A stretch of 20,567 nt of DNA from NCBI GenBank assembly GCA_000753945.1, contig JQOA01000124.1, positions 1-20,567 of the forward strand, read 5' to 3'. Both the position numbers and the translations under genes were made by a program. Numbering within the stretch: the stretch's first letter is position 1; each line of letters starts with the position of its first letter. The stretch is from Smithella sp. D17 (GTDB taxonomy: Bacteria; Desulfobacterota; Syntrophia; Syntrophales; Smithellaceae). Of the stretch, positions 9,057 to 15,160 are shown one piece after another. The notes beneath the pieces are model-generated. The model saw nothing but the letters and a program-made list of their open reading frames with translations. It searched no databases and had not been told where the DNA came from.

Positions 9057-9526
9057 TCGGAGCTTTTTACGTCGTCTCTCCGATTATTAGCGGACAAAAA
9101 AGTATCGAACAGATAGATGAACATATAAATTCGCTAAAACCCGAAATAAAGAAAATAGAAGCGTTAAAGAAAGAAATGGATCTGATATCATCAGACATTA
9201 AAACCATTAACAACTTCAAGAAACACAGCATTCCGACAATTGATGTTTTAAAAGAACTCACGAAAATATTACCGGATAAAGCATGGCTCACACGGGTGCG
9301 CGTTACCGAAGATTCAGTCGAACTCGAAGGTTATGCGGCGTCGGCTACGGCAATAATTTCCAAGCTGGAAAACTCCAAATATTTTCAAAAAGCCGAATTT
9401 GCGTCTCCTACTTTTAGAGATCAGAAGCAAAATAATGAGCGCTTTGTGATTAAGATGGAACTGAAAAATGAAAACAAACCTAAGAAACAAGAAGCAATAG
9501 GCGCAACCAATGAAAAGAAAAAGTAA
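9053..9526 (+). CDS. gspL: GspL C-terminal part, PilN-like periplasmic domain (no start codon of its own before the membrane segment)
   Basis: Continuation of gspL in the -1 frame, starting at the TTA codon at 9053. It reads LIGAFYVVSPIISGQ, completing the membrane helix begun in the upstream frame, then a charged coiled coil (SIEQIDEHINSLKPEIKKIEALKKEMDLISSDI) and a PilN-like ferredoxin-fold domain (TIDVLKELTKILPDKAWLTRVRV, then the phrase VELEGYAASATAIISKLENS). This is the normal second half of GspL. The first ATG in frame is at 9176 and would begin after the helix and half the coiled coil, giving a 116-residue product with no membrane anchor. That makes independent translation a poor explanation. 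The 3' end overlaps gspM by 17 bases. Confidence 0.8.
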   Translation, partial: LIGAFYVVSPIISGQKSIEQIDEHINSLKPEIKKIEALKKEMDLISSDIKTINNFKKHSIPTIDVLKELTKILPDKAWLTRVRVTEDSVELEGYAASATAIISKLENSKYFQKAEFASPTFRDQKQNNERFVIKMELKNENKPKKQEAIGATNEKKK

Positions 9527-10064
9527 ACTTTTAATCATCTCCATACCTCTAATTATTATTCTGGCCGTTGGGGTAATTTACGAATACGGAGTAATGGGTA
9601 TTCGTGAGGAAGTAAGTTCCATTAACGATTTAAAGCTGTCAAAAATAAAAACTTTACGAAAATATACAGAAGCGATTGCACAAAAAACTAATCTGGAAAA
9701 ACAAATATTGGTTTTGAAAGACACGCGCAAGAGTGAGGATGCTAAAATCATGGCGGCGCAGACGCCGGCTATTGCCGCGGCTAATCTGCAAGATTCTGTT
9801 AAAGGTATTATTGCCGGCAGAGGCGGAACTATAAATTCGGAAAGAGTGGAAAAACCCGAAGAATTAGGAAAGTTCAAAGTCACGAATGTTGTTTTGGATA
9901 TTGTTTTTCCGGATCTGAGAGCTCTCTCCGACACTCTTTTTGCAATTGAAACGCAAACCCCTTATCTGGTGATGAAAGAACTGGATGTCCGGGTAAGAAA
10001 TTATACAGATCCCAAAGACCTGATCGTAAAACTGAAAATTGCGGCATTAACAGGCGGGCAATAA
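9510..10064 (+). CDS. gspM: Type II secretion system assembly-platform protein GspM
   Basis: Inner-membrane partner of GspL, with a PilO-like layout. It has 184 residues: a short basic N-terminus, one membrane helix (about 7-27, LLIISIPLIIILAVGVIYEY), a coiled coil (about 32-75), then a ferredoxin-like periplasmic domain (about 85-180) containing NLQDSVKGIIAGRGGTINSERV and TLFAIETQTPYLVMKELDVRVR. These are features of the deltaproteobacterial-type GspM. It overlaps the gspL end by 17 bases, consistent with coupling, and is followed 3 bases later by gspC. Confidence 0.87.
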   Translation: MKRKSKLLIISIPLIIILAVGVIYEYGVMGIREEVSSINDLKLSKIKTLRKYTEAIAQKTNLEKQILVLKDTRKSEDAKIMAAQTPAIAAANLQDSVKGIIAGRGGTINSERVEKPEELGKFKVTNVVLDIVFPDLRALSDTLFAIETQTPYLVMKELDVRVRNYTDPKDLIVKLKIAALTGGQ

Positions 10065-10067
10065 AAG

Positions 10068-10736
10068 ATGAATCTGATAAAAGTATTTTTAAAAAATATT
10101 AATGTTTTAAATTTATTACTTTTAGTAATGGCAATCTTTTTGTTTTTTGAATTGGATGATTCTCTTATCGATAAAAAAAACGAATTTACAATTTCCAAAC
10201 CAAAAGAAGTTTTGATTGCGAGTGAAGAAAAAGCAGCAACCGAAAGCACTGCTACTTATTTGGATTATGCTGTAATTACGGAAAAAAATCTATTTCACCC
10301 GAAAAGAATCATGATATCGGAGAAAACAGAAGAACAACTGGCCAAACCGGAAATTATTCTTTACGGGACTTTGATTACAGATGACAAAAGGGTTGCCTAT
10401 ATCGAAGATAAAAAAAACCCTTATTCCACGCCGGGCAGAGGGACAAGACAAGTTGCAGTTAATGAGGGAGGAATGATTGCCGGATATAAATTAGCGAAAG
10501 TTAATACCGACTCTATCGTGCTGGTTCATGGTGAAGATAAAATAACAATTACTTTGAATATTCAGAAAGAAAGAAAGTCCGGAGAAGCGACAGCGAAGAC
10601 AATGTCGCCTGTTACTGTGCCTTATTCGACATCAGGGCCGATCCCCTCAACATTTCAACCGCAATCAAGGCCGACGCAGCCTAATATGCCTCCACTACCG
10701 CCAAGGCCTGCACGGCCAACGCTCAATTCAAGATGA
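10068..10736 (+). CDS. gspC: Type II secretion system GspC-like linker protein (HR domain, no PDZ)
   Basis: Inner-membrane linker that contacts the secretin N0 domain. It has 222 residues, with one membrane helix (about 13-29, NVLNLLLLVMAIFLFFE). A short linker is followed by TEKNLFHPKR, the usual entry to the homology region. The HR domain itself is about 90-165 (EIILYGTLITDDKRVAYIED, then VNEGGMIAGYKLAKVNTDSIVL). No PDZ domain follows; the C-terminus is a Pro-rich tail ending PPLPPRPARPTLNSR. The HR domain supports GspC, or the related PilP role, over GspN. Being last in the operon rather than first is unlike the classical enterobacterial order. About 155 bases without a gene follow. Confidence 0.8.
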   Translation: MNLIKVFLKNINVLNLLLLVMAIFLFFELDDSLIDKKNEFTISKPKEVLIASEEKAATESTATYLDYAVITEKNLFHPKRIMISEKTEEQLAKPEIILYGTLITDDKRVAYIEDKKNPYSTPGRGTRQVAVNEGGMIAGYKLAKVNTDSIVLVHGEDKITITLNIQKERKSGEATAKTMSPVTVPYSTSGPIPSTFQPQSRPTQPNMPPLPPRPARPTLNSR

Positions 10737-10891
10737 GGTTATCCTATAAAAAAGAAGTGGCAAAGTAGCCGTGGTAATTTAAGAAGCAATGTCTTATCAA
10801 ACACAAAAAAAGTAATTCAAACAAAGTTTCGCAAGTTGGATGATAGGATAATTAAGAAAATAGTAGATAAGTATTTAATCTGAAAATATTA

Positions 10892-13162
10892 ATGAAAAGA
10901 GCATATAAACTTCTAAACAATACTTATAACAACTTATTTCTTTCCCTGACATTTTTTATCATACTTATTTTATCACCGGCGACTTCTTTTGCTGCTGATT
11001 CTCCTTTCATCAGTCCTGCAAATTGGGGAGAAACCGGCTTAATGGAAACACCAACAGCGAGAGTAATGGATTCCGGAAAATATCGTATCGGTTTCAGTCA
11101 GGTAGATCCTTACCGTTATTATTATGGTACGGTGAGTCCGCTGCAAGGCTTGGAAATAAACGGCCGGGTAACGGAGATAATAGGTGTAGAGTACAGCCCT
11201 ATTGACCCCCGTTGGAAAGATTACGGCAATTATAAAGACAAGGCTTTCGACTTTAAGTATCAGTTTGTCCGCGAAGGAAAATATTGGCCGGCGATAGCCT
11301 TGGGAATAATGGATCCCCATGGGTCAAGGATATACAGCGGTCAATATCTGGTTGCCAGCAAACAGATATTCCCATTTGATTTTACAATCGGCGTCGGTAA
11401 TGGCAGGTTTGGTGAAAGACCTCTGCCGGAAAAAGAATTTGGAGTGGAAATTATCAGCGACTTCAGTCAGTGGTGCTCGGACGCCCAAATATTCGGAGGA
11501 ATCGAATTCGCGCCGTCAAAATATTTTTCTTTTATTGTCGAATACAATCCTATTCAATATGAAAATCAGACAAATGATCCGGCGCAGAAAAAATATTTTA
11601 CGGATTCGGTACCCTCGAAAATTAATTACGGTGTGCGTTTCAAGCCGGTGGATTGGGCTGATTTAGAGGTAAGCTACCAGCGCGGTAATCAAATCGGCGT
11701 CAATTTATCTTTTGCTTTCAATCTGGAAAAGCCGCTGATTCCGATTTACGATATGCTGTATGCGGAAAAGGAGGAATATAAAAAGGATCCGCTTAGCGTG
11801 CGAATCGGCCGCGGCCTTTACGAGTCCGGTTTCCGTGATATAGGTATTATGATCCAAAATAATGAAATATGGGTGGAAGCGGCCAATGACCGTTACTATT
11901 ACAATACCCGCGCGATTGGTGTAATCCTGCAAATTCTCGATCAGCTTTTACCTGACGGCATCCAGCGCATTTATGTTATTTTAGTGGAGCGAGGCATACC
12001 GATAATATCATTTGCCACCGATCGGGAAGACCTCTGTAATTTTGAAACCGGCGTTTTTAAGGTACATGAATATTTATCCCTGACAGAGATTAAAACAGAC
12101 ATTTATGAAATGCCGGAGATGCCCCTAAGCCATAGGCAATATTTTACTTACGGCCTCAAGCCGGAATTTCAGCTATTTTTAAACGACCCTTCGGGCTTTT
12201 TGAAAATGAGAGCCGGCGCGTCGGGATGGTTAGCCCTGCATCCATGGAAAGGAGCGTCGTTAGTGGCTGGGGCGGAAGGTTATCCGGTTAATAACATTTC
12301 TACAGCTAATGAACCGTTATCAATCCCTGTGCGTTCGGACTATGTAGAATACCTGGAAAAGGATTTGGCTTTGAGCAGTCTGATGTTTGAGCAAACAGGA
12401 AAAACAAAGCATGAAATTTTCGGGAAGATTGCCGCCGGATTATTGGAGACCGAATATGCCGGATTGGATGCCGAGATTGCCGTTCCTTTATTTAAGGGAC
12501 GAATTTTAGCAGGCCTTGGCGGATCTTTGGTGAAGAAGAGGGATACAGCCAATCCACTTGCATTAAGCAATAGTGATTGGGATGATCATTATGACACCGA
12601 ATTTCTCAATGCGCGATTGAACCTGCCCGAAGTGGAAATGGCCTTAGATGTTAAGGCGGGTAAATTTTTAGCCGGAGATAAAGGCGCGCGTATAACCATT
12701 TCAAAATTCTTCTTCAATGGTGTTGTTCTTTCGGCCTGGTACAGTTTGACAGATACCTCCGGCTTTAGTGATCCGTATAATAATGGTTATCATGATAAGG
12801 GCATTGCCGTATCCATTCCTTTGCGCATGTTTTTGGGCAGGGATTCGCGCACCGTTTATGATTATTCTTTATCGCCATGGACAAGGGATGTGGCGCAGGA
12901 TATACGGCATCATACATCGCTCTTTGATTTTATCGGCCGCAACAATGGAATATACTTGCATAAAGACAGCAAACTGTTGCAGACAGACTCATATTATGCA
13001 AGCAATGCGCGGCGTGATAGGCAAGAAGAAATGCCCTGCGTAAATAGTGGTCGTGAAACCCCTATTTCCATAACGAAGATTATGGAAATAGGCAAGTTGA
13101 ACAATCCGGCGTCAGCTGCGGCAGTGAGGCTCCAATTGTTCAATGAACCCGATGCGGAATAG
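10892..13162 (+). CDS. YjbH-domain outer-membrane protein
   Basis: Predicted outer-membrane beta-barrel protein of the YjbH family (exopolysaccharide-associated, E. coli YjbH about 700 residues). It has 756 residues. A signal peptide covers about 1-35 (hydrophobic SLTFFIILILSPATSFA). The mature protein begins with the family opening FISPANWGETGLMETPTARV, then DSGKYRIGFSQVDPY and GLEINGRVTEI, and continues in alternating aromatic and polar strands typical of barrels (IYSGQYLVASKQIFPFDF, KINYGVRFKPVDWADLEVSY). A central segment (about 290-400) appears soluble. YjbH works with YjbE-G in exopolysaccharide production in E. coli; no yjbEFG homologue is present here. The gene lies 155 bases after the T2SS operon with no obvious promoter or ribosome binding site, so it may be read from the T2SS operon or from a weak promoter in that gap. 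Confidence 0.72.
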   Translation: MKRAYKLLNNTYNNLFLSLTFFIILILSPATSFAADSPFISPANWGETGLMETPTARVMDSGKYRIGFSQVDPYRYYYGTVSPLQGLEINGRVTEIIGVEYSPIDPRWKDYGNYKDKAFDFKYQFVREGKYWPAIALGIMDPHGSRIYSGQYLVASKQIFPFDFTIGVGNGRFGERPLPEKEFGVEIISDFSQWCSDAQIFGGIEFAPSKYFSFIVEYNPIQYENQTNDPAQKKYFTDSVPSKINYGVRFKPVDWADLEVSYQRGNQIGVNLSFAFNLEKPLIPIYDMLYAEKEEYKKDPLSVRIGRGLYESGFRDIGIMIQNNEIWVEAANDRYYYNTRAIGVILQILDQLLPDGIQRIYVILVERGIPIISFATDREDLCNFETGVFKVHEYLSLTEIKTDIYEMPEMPLSHRQYFTYGLKPEFQLFLNDPSGFLKMRAGASGWLALHPWKGASLVAGAEGYPVNNISTANEPLSIPVRSDYVEYLEKDLALSSLMFEQTGKTKHEIFGKIAAGLLETEYAGLDAEIAVPLFKGRILAGLGGSLVKKRDTANPLALSNSDWDDHYDTEFLNARLNLPEVEMALDVKAGKFLAGDKGARITISKFFFNGVVLSAWYSLTDTSGFSDPYNNGYHDKGIAVSIPLRMFLGRDSRTVYDYSLSPWTRDVAQDIRHHTSLFDFIGRNNGIYLHKDSKLLQTDSYYASNARRDRQEEMPCVNSGRETPISITKIMEIGKLNNPASAAAVRLQLFNEPDAE

Positions 13163-13329
13163 ACAAGACGAACAGTCCTACGCAAGTGGATGAAGTCTTC
13201 ATTATGGGTTATTGTTGAAACTCCAATCCCGTGATTCATAAAAATATCCCTACTTTAAATCCTTAATAAACAAGATTAATCCCCGAGGACAACCGTCGGC
13301 GCCACACCTCTTTTGTGGTCAATATTACC

Positions 13330-13358
13330 TTGACATAAAAGACCGTGTCTCTTATAAT
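13330..13358 (+). promoter_or_regulatory. Consensus sigma-70 promoter
   Basis: TTGACA at 13330-13335 and TATAAT at 13353-13358 are both perfect matches, separated by exactly 17 bases. Transcription would begin near 13365, giving a leader of only about 20 bases before the ATG at 13385. This is the strongest promoter-like sequence in the window and makes the downstream gene its own transcription unit. Confidence 0.75.
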
Positions 13359-13384
13359 TTTTCAATCAATATGGTGTTATTTTT

Positions 13385-14128
13385 ATGTCATACTTAAAAG
13401 CAGGATCTTCTTTCTTCAGGGTAGCGCTTTATTCTTGCGCGGTTTTTTGCTTTTTTTTTGGATGGAGAGGCAGTGGATATGGAGGAACAACCCCTTCTTT
13501 CACATGGACGATAGATGCTGTATACCCTGTTCAGGAAGAGAGCATTGAGACCAGCGAAGCGGAATCAACCAGAAACACTATATTTCGTGAGATTGTAACT
13601 AATCTGTCAACCGGCGGGACAGGCGCTAGTTTAGAGAAGTTCCGGAGCAAAAATGGTGATGTATACAGAATCAAATCCAAGTCCGGAATGCCACTGGATG
13701 ATTTTCGACGGCAATTCCATTCTGAAATAGCAAAGAAAATATCATTCCTGTCCGGACCTGTCAGGATGTCCATATCCGGCAAAGTGCCTGCGGCAGGTTC
13801 ACTGACTGTTGTTGTCGACAGCAACCCAAGCACAGGTTATCACTGGGTTGCCGATTCTTCATCAGGGGCGGAAGTGCTCTTTAAGAAAACAACTTTCAAT
13901 AGACGTTCTTTCAGGCGCGGGACTGTCCAAAGTCAACAACTCATCTTTACTTCCAATCAAGTCAACGGTGACAGGGAACTGAAGGCTATTAGTTGTAATT
14001 TACATTTGGCTTTAAGAATACAGGGGAAAGTTCAGCCAATGCTAATTCAGGGAGAGAAATCTCTCCCTGAATTATTGTCCATTCTTAACAAGACAAAAAA
14101 TAGCTCAATCCCTCTTTCGAGGGATTGA
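13385..14128 (+). CDS. Exported protein with a chagasin (I42)-like domain
   Basis: 247-residue protein of uncertain function. A hydrophobic N-terminal segment (about 10-27, FRVALYSCAVFCFFFGW) suggests export or membrane anchoring. Residues about 35-120 are not recognised. Residues about 128-215 resemble the chagasin/I42 cysteine-peptidase inhibitor fold: a beta strand SLTVVVDSN, then NPSTGYHWVAD, which matches the NPTTGYxW loop that occupies the protease active site. The third inhibitory loop (usually RPW/RPF) is not evident; the equivalent region reads ISCNLHLALR, so inhibitory activity is doubtful. The last 30 residues are encoded by two inverted repeats, and the stop codon lies in the second. 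The start has only a weak GGTG ribosome binding site, but the promoter just upstream fits. Confidence 0.55.
   Translation: MSYLKAGSSFFRVALYSCAVFCFFFGWRGSGYGGTTPSFTWTIDAVYPVQEESIETSEAESTRNTIFREIVTNLSTGGTGASLEKFRSKNGDVYRIKSKSGMPLDDFRRQFHSEIAKKISFLSGPVRMSISGKVPAAGSLTVVVDSNPSTGYHWVADSSSGAEVLFKKTTFNRRSFRRGTVQSQQLIFTSNQVNGDRELKAISCNLHLALRIQGKVQPMLIQGEKSLPELLSILNKTKNSSIPLSRD
14044..14073. repeat. Perfect 14-bp inverted repeat inside a coding region
   Basis: AATTCAGGGAGAGA, a 2-base AA spacer, then the exact reverse complement. It lies within the 3' end of the I42-like gene and encodes LIQGEKSLPEL in that frame. No T-run follows it on either strand, so it is not a standard terminator. It could be an RNA 3'-end stabiliser, a protein-binding palindrome or an inserted element. 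Confidence 0.75.
14105..14128 (-). terminator. Terminator hairpin for the vapBC operon (possibly bidirectional)
   Basis: Ten-bp stem (TCAATCCCTC / GAGGGATTGA). Read on the - strand the loop is GAAA, a stable GNRA tetraloop, and the stem is followed after GCTA by six T's. This fits a rho-independent terminator just downstream of the toxin stop at 14142. On the + strand the stem contains the stop codon of the I42-like gene and is followed by a weaker TTT, so it may also serve that convergent gene. Confidence 0.65.
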
Positions 14129-14141
14129 TTTCCCCATAAAT

Positions 14142-14519
14142 TTAAAGATCAAGTAATAATGACTTGTCAGGGTAGTGATTTTTATTTCTGGTTGCAATTC
14201 TAAATTTGCGAATAATTGATGTTGCCGCAATCAGACAATCAATTGATGTTAATGTAATTCCTTTGGTCTTGTAATATCTTCTTAGCTCTCCCGCCTTTAT
14301 TGCAATATCCATCGTAACTAATTCTACGTTACAGGCATTTATAAAGTCCTGCGTCTTTATTCTCTCGTTGTCCCGCATACCGGCATGCAATTCATAAACA
14401 GACAAAATACTCAGGTGTGCCAAATCAGACCGTAGAAGCTTTGACAAAAGTTCTTTTGCGTAATTATTCCCCCTTAAGAAATCAATAGCCACATCTGTAT
14501 CAATTATCACGGTCTGCAT
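14142..14519 (-). CDS. vapC: VapC-type PIN-domain toxin ribonuclease
   Basis: Toxin half of a type II toxin-antitoxin pair; PIN-domain toxins are metal-dependent RNases that cleave specific RNAs. From the ATG at 14519 it is 125 residues, usual for VapC. Acidic active-site residues are visible: D7 in VIIDTDVAIDFLRG, E43 in SVYELHAG and D94 in TSIDCLIAAT, followed by a TRNKNHY motif near residue 100. An upstream in-frame ATG at 14537 is possible, but AAGGGG lies 7 bases before the 14519 start, which is preferred. The start overlaps the antitoxin 3' end by 20 bases, the usual coupled arrangement. Confidence 0.88.
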   Translation of the reverse strand: MQTVIIDTDVAIDFLRGNNYAKELLSKLLRSDLAHLSILSVYELHAGMRDNERIKTQDFINACNVELVTMDIAIKAGELRRYYKTKGITLTSIDCLIAATSIIRKFRIATRNKNHYPDKSLLLDL

Positions 14520-14736
14520 GGTTACGCCCCTTGTCACTTCTCAACGCATTAACTATATCAACGCTATCTTTTTCTCGATCTTTCCAACTGCCGAAGCTAT
14601 TGAGGGCTTTTTTTGTTTTTGCATCTTTGAGATATTTTCGTAAAGCCTCTGCCACAAGAGCCGATAAATTATTATCGGATACGGCTTTGGCTTCTTTTAA
14701 AAGATCATTGGGTAAAGTTATCGAAGCTCTAAGCAT
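14500..14736 (-). CDS. vapB: VapB-type ribbon-helix-helix antitoxin
   Basis: Antitoxin partner of the downstream PIN toxin, 78 residues. The N-terminus (RASITLPNDLLKEAKAVS, then LSALVAEALRKYLKDAK) has the strand-helix-helix pattern of a ribbon-helix-helix DNA-binding domain. The C-terminal part is charged and probably wraps the toxin. AAAGGAG precedes the ATG by 9 bases. As with other VapB proteins, the pair probably represses its own promoter; a candidate operator overlaps the -10 box just upstream. Confidence 0.82.
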   Translation of the reverse strand: MLRASITLPNDLLKEAKAVSDNNLSALVAEALRKYLKDAKTKKALNSFGSWKDREKDSVDIVNALRSDKGRNHADRDN

Positions 14737-14757
14737 ATTCCCTATCTCCTTTTTTGT

Positions 14758-14774
14758 TTTAGTGTAATACTAAA
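14758..14774. promoter_or_regulatory. Candidate VapB operator
   Basis: TTTAGT, a 5-base spacer and ACTAAA form a perfect inverted repeat over the -10 box of the vapBC promoter. This is where an autoregulatory VapB complex would be expected to bind. An octamer GTGTAATA occurs both inside this site (14762-14769) and again at 14801-14808 and may be a second half-site. Confidence 0.35.
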
Positions 14775-14789
14775 CGATATGATTGTCAA
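14761..14789 (-). promoter_or_regulatory. vapBC promoter
   Basis: On the - strand TTGACA (14789-14784) is separated by 17 bases from TACACT (14766-14761), a 4/6 match to the -10 consensus. It lies 25 bases upstream of the antitoxin start, with AAAGGAG between. Confidence 0.55.
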
Positions 14790-14865
14790 GTAACATGTAT
14801 GTGTAATATGTCTTTGGACGTTTTCTTCTCATAATAATAACAGCGACGGATAATTAACTAACGCC

Positions 14866-14940
14866 GGTGTATGGTTAATCCCTTGGGCATGGCTGAGTTC
14901 CGATACGGCATCCTCCTGGTACCCGACCGTCACATTATAC
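14866..14940 (+). pseudogene. Possible remnant of a TPR/glycosyltransferase-type gene C-terminus
   Basis: One + strand frame between a stop at 14854 and a stop near 15001 reads GVWLIPWAWLSSDTASSWYP followed by TVTLY. The pairing of a VW(L/I)xP strand with a WYPT(V/M)xLY/F motif recalls the conserved end of SPINDLY/O-GlcNAc-transferase-like TPR glycosyltransferases (SPWYPTMRLFRQ style). There is no start codon or domain upstream, so if real it is a short decayed fragment. Base composition is richer in G and C than the surrounding spacer, which supports former coding. The family link is inference from a short motif. Confidence 0.28.
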
Positions 14941-15036
14941 GCATATCATATTCATTTATTGACAGCCGGATTTTATTTTAGTAGTAAATTCAAATTTGTT
15001 TAGTCGGTATATCTTTTTGATTCATGTAACTTAGAG

Positions 15037-15047
15037 GGCGGAGCTGT
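15037..15047 (+). promoter_or_regulatory. ops/JUMPstart-like element (weak match)
   Basis: GGCGGAGCTGT resembles the ops element GGCGGTAGCGT, which recruits the NusG paralogue RfaH in polysaccharide operons, but needs a one-base shift to align. It lies in the leader region 114 bases before the flippase gene, where such elements occur. Treat it as a lead only. Confidence 0.2.
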
Positions 15048-15160
15048 CTAAATTTTAATCCGAATTGACATCCACCAATAGTGAATTCCTGATTTACCTG
15101 TAAGCGAATTTAAGAACTGGGATTGATATTCATTTTTGATTCTGAAAAAATATAGCGCCA

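Larger units (their letters stand above)
14790..15160. other. Intergenic region between vapBC and the polysaccharide genes
   Basis: About 370 bases without an intact gene. It holds the possible decayed coding fragment (14866-14940), two TTGACA hexamers (14959 and 15065) that lack good -10 partners, and an ops-like GGCGGAGCTGT at 15037-15047. A promoter for the + strand polysaccharide genes is expected here, but no convincing one is seen. Confidence 0.6.

Noticed and set aside
9176..9526. Separate small gene starting at ATG 9176.
   Set aside because: Its frame continues upstream without a stop through the coiled coil and membrane helix that complete GspL; an independent product would lack the anchor.
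10739..10851. Inverted pair TTATCCTAT (10739-10747) and ATAGGATAA (10843-10851) bracketing the gspC-YjbH gap.
   Set aside because: Nine AT-rich bases separated by about 95 bases; no terminator T-run or second motif supports a function.
11039..11320. Antisense frame of 93 codons opposite the YjbH gene.
   Set aside because: Shadow of a well-supported gene; no ribosome binding site or recognisable motif.
13187..13198. GTGGATGAAGTC downstream of the YjbH gene matches 12 bases of the REP-like element at 2560-2571.
   Set aside because: Twelve-base matches are expected by chance in a 20-kb window, and no terminal repeats or hairpins accompany it.
14959..15093. Two TTGACA hexamers (14959, 15065) as promoters for the polysaccharide genes.
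   Set aside because: At 16-18 base spacing neither has a -10 box better than three of six positions.
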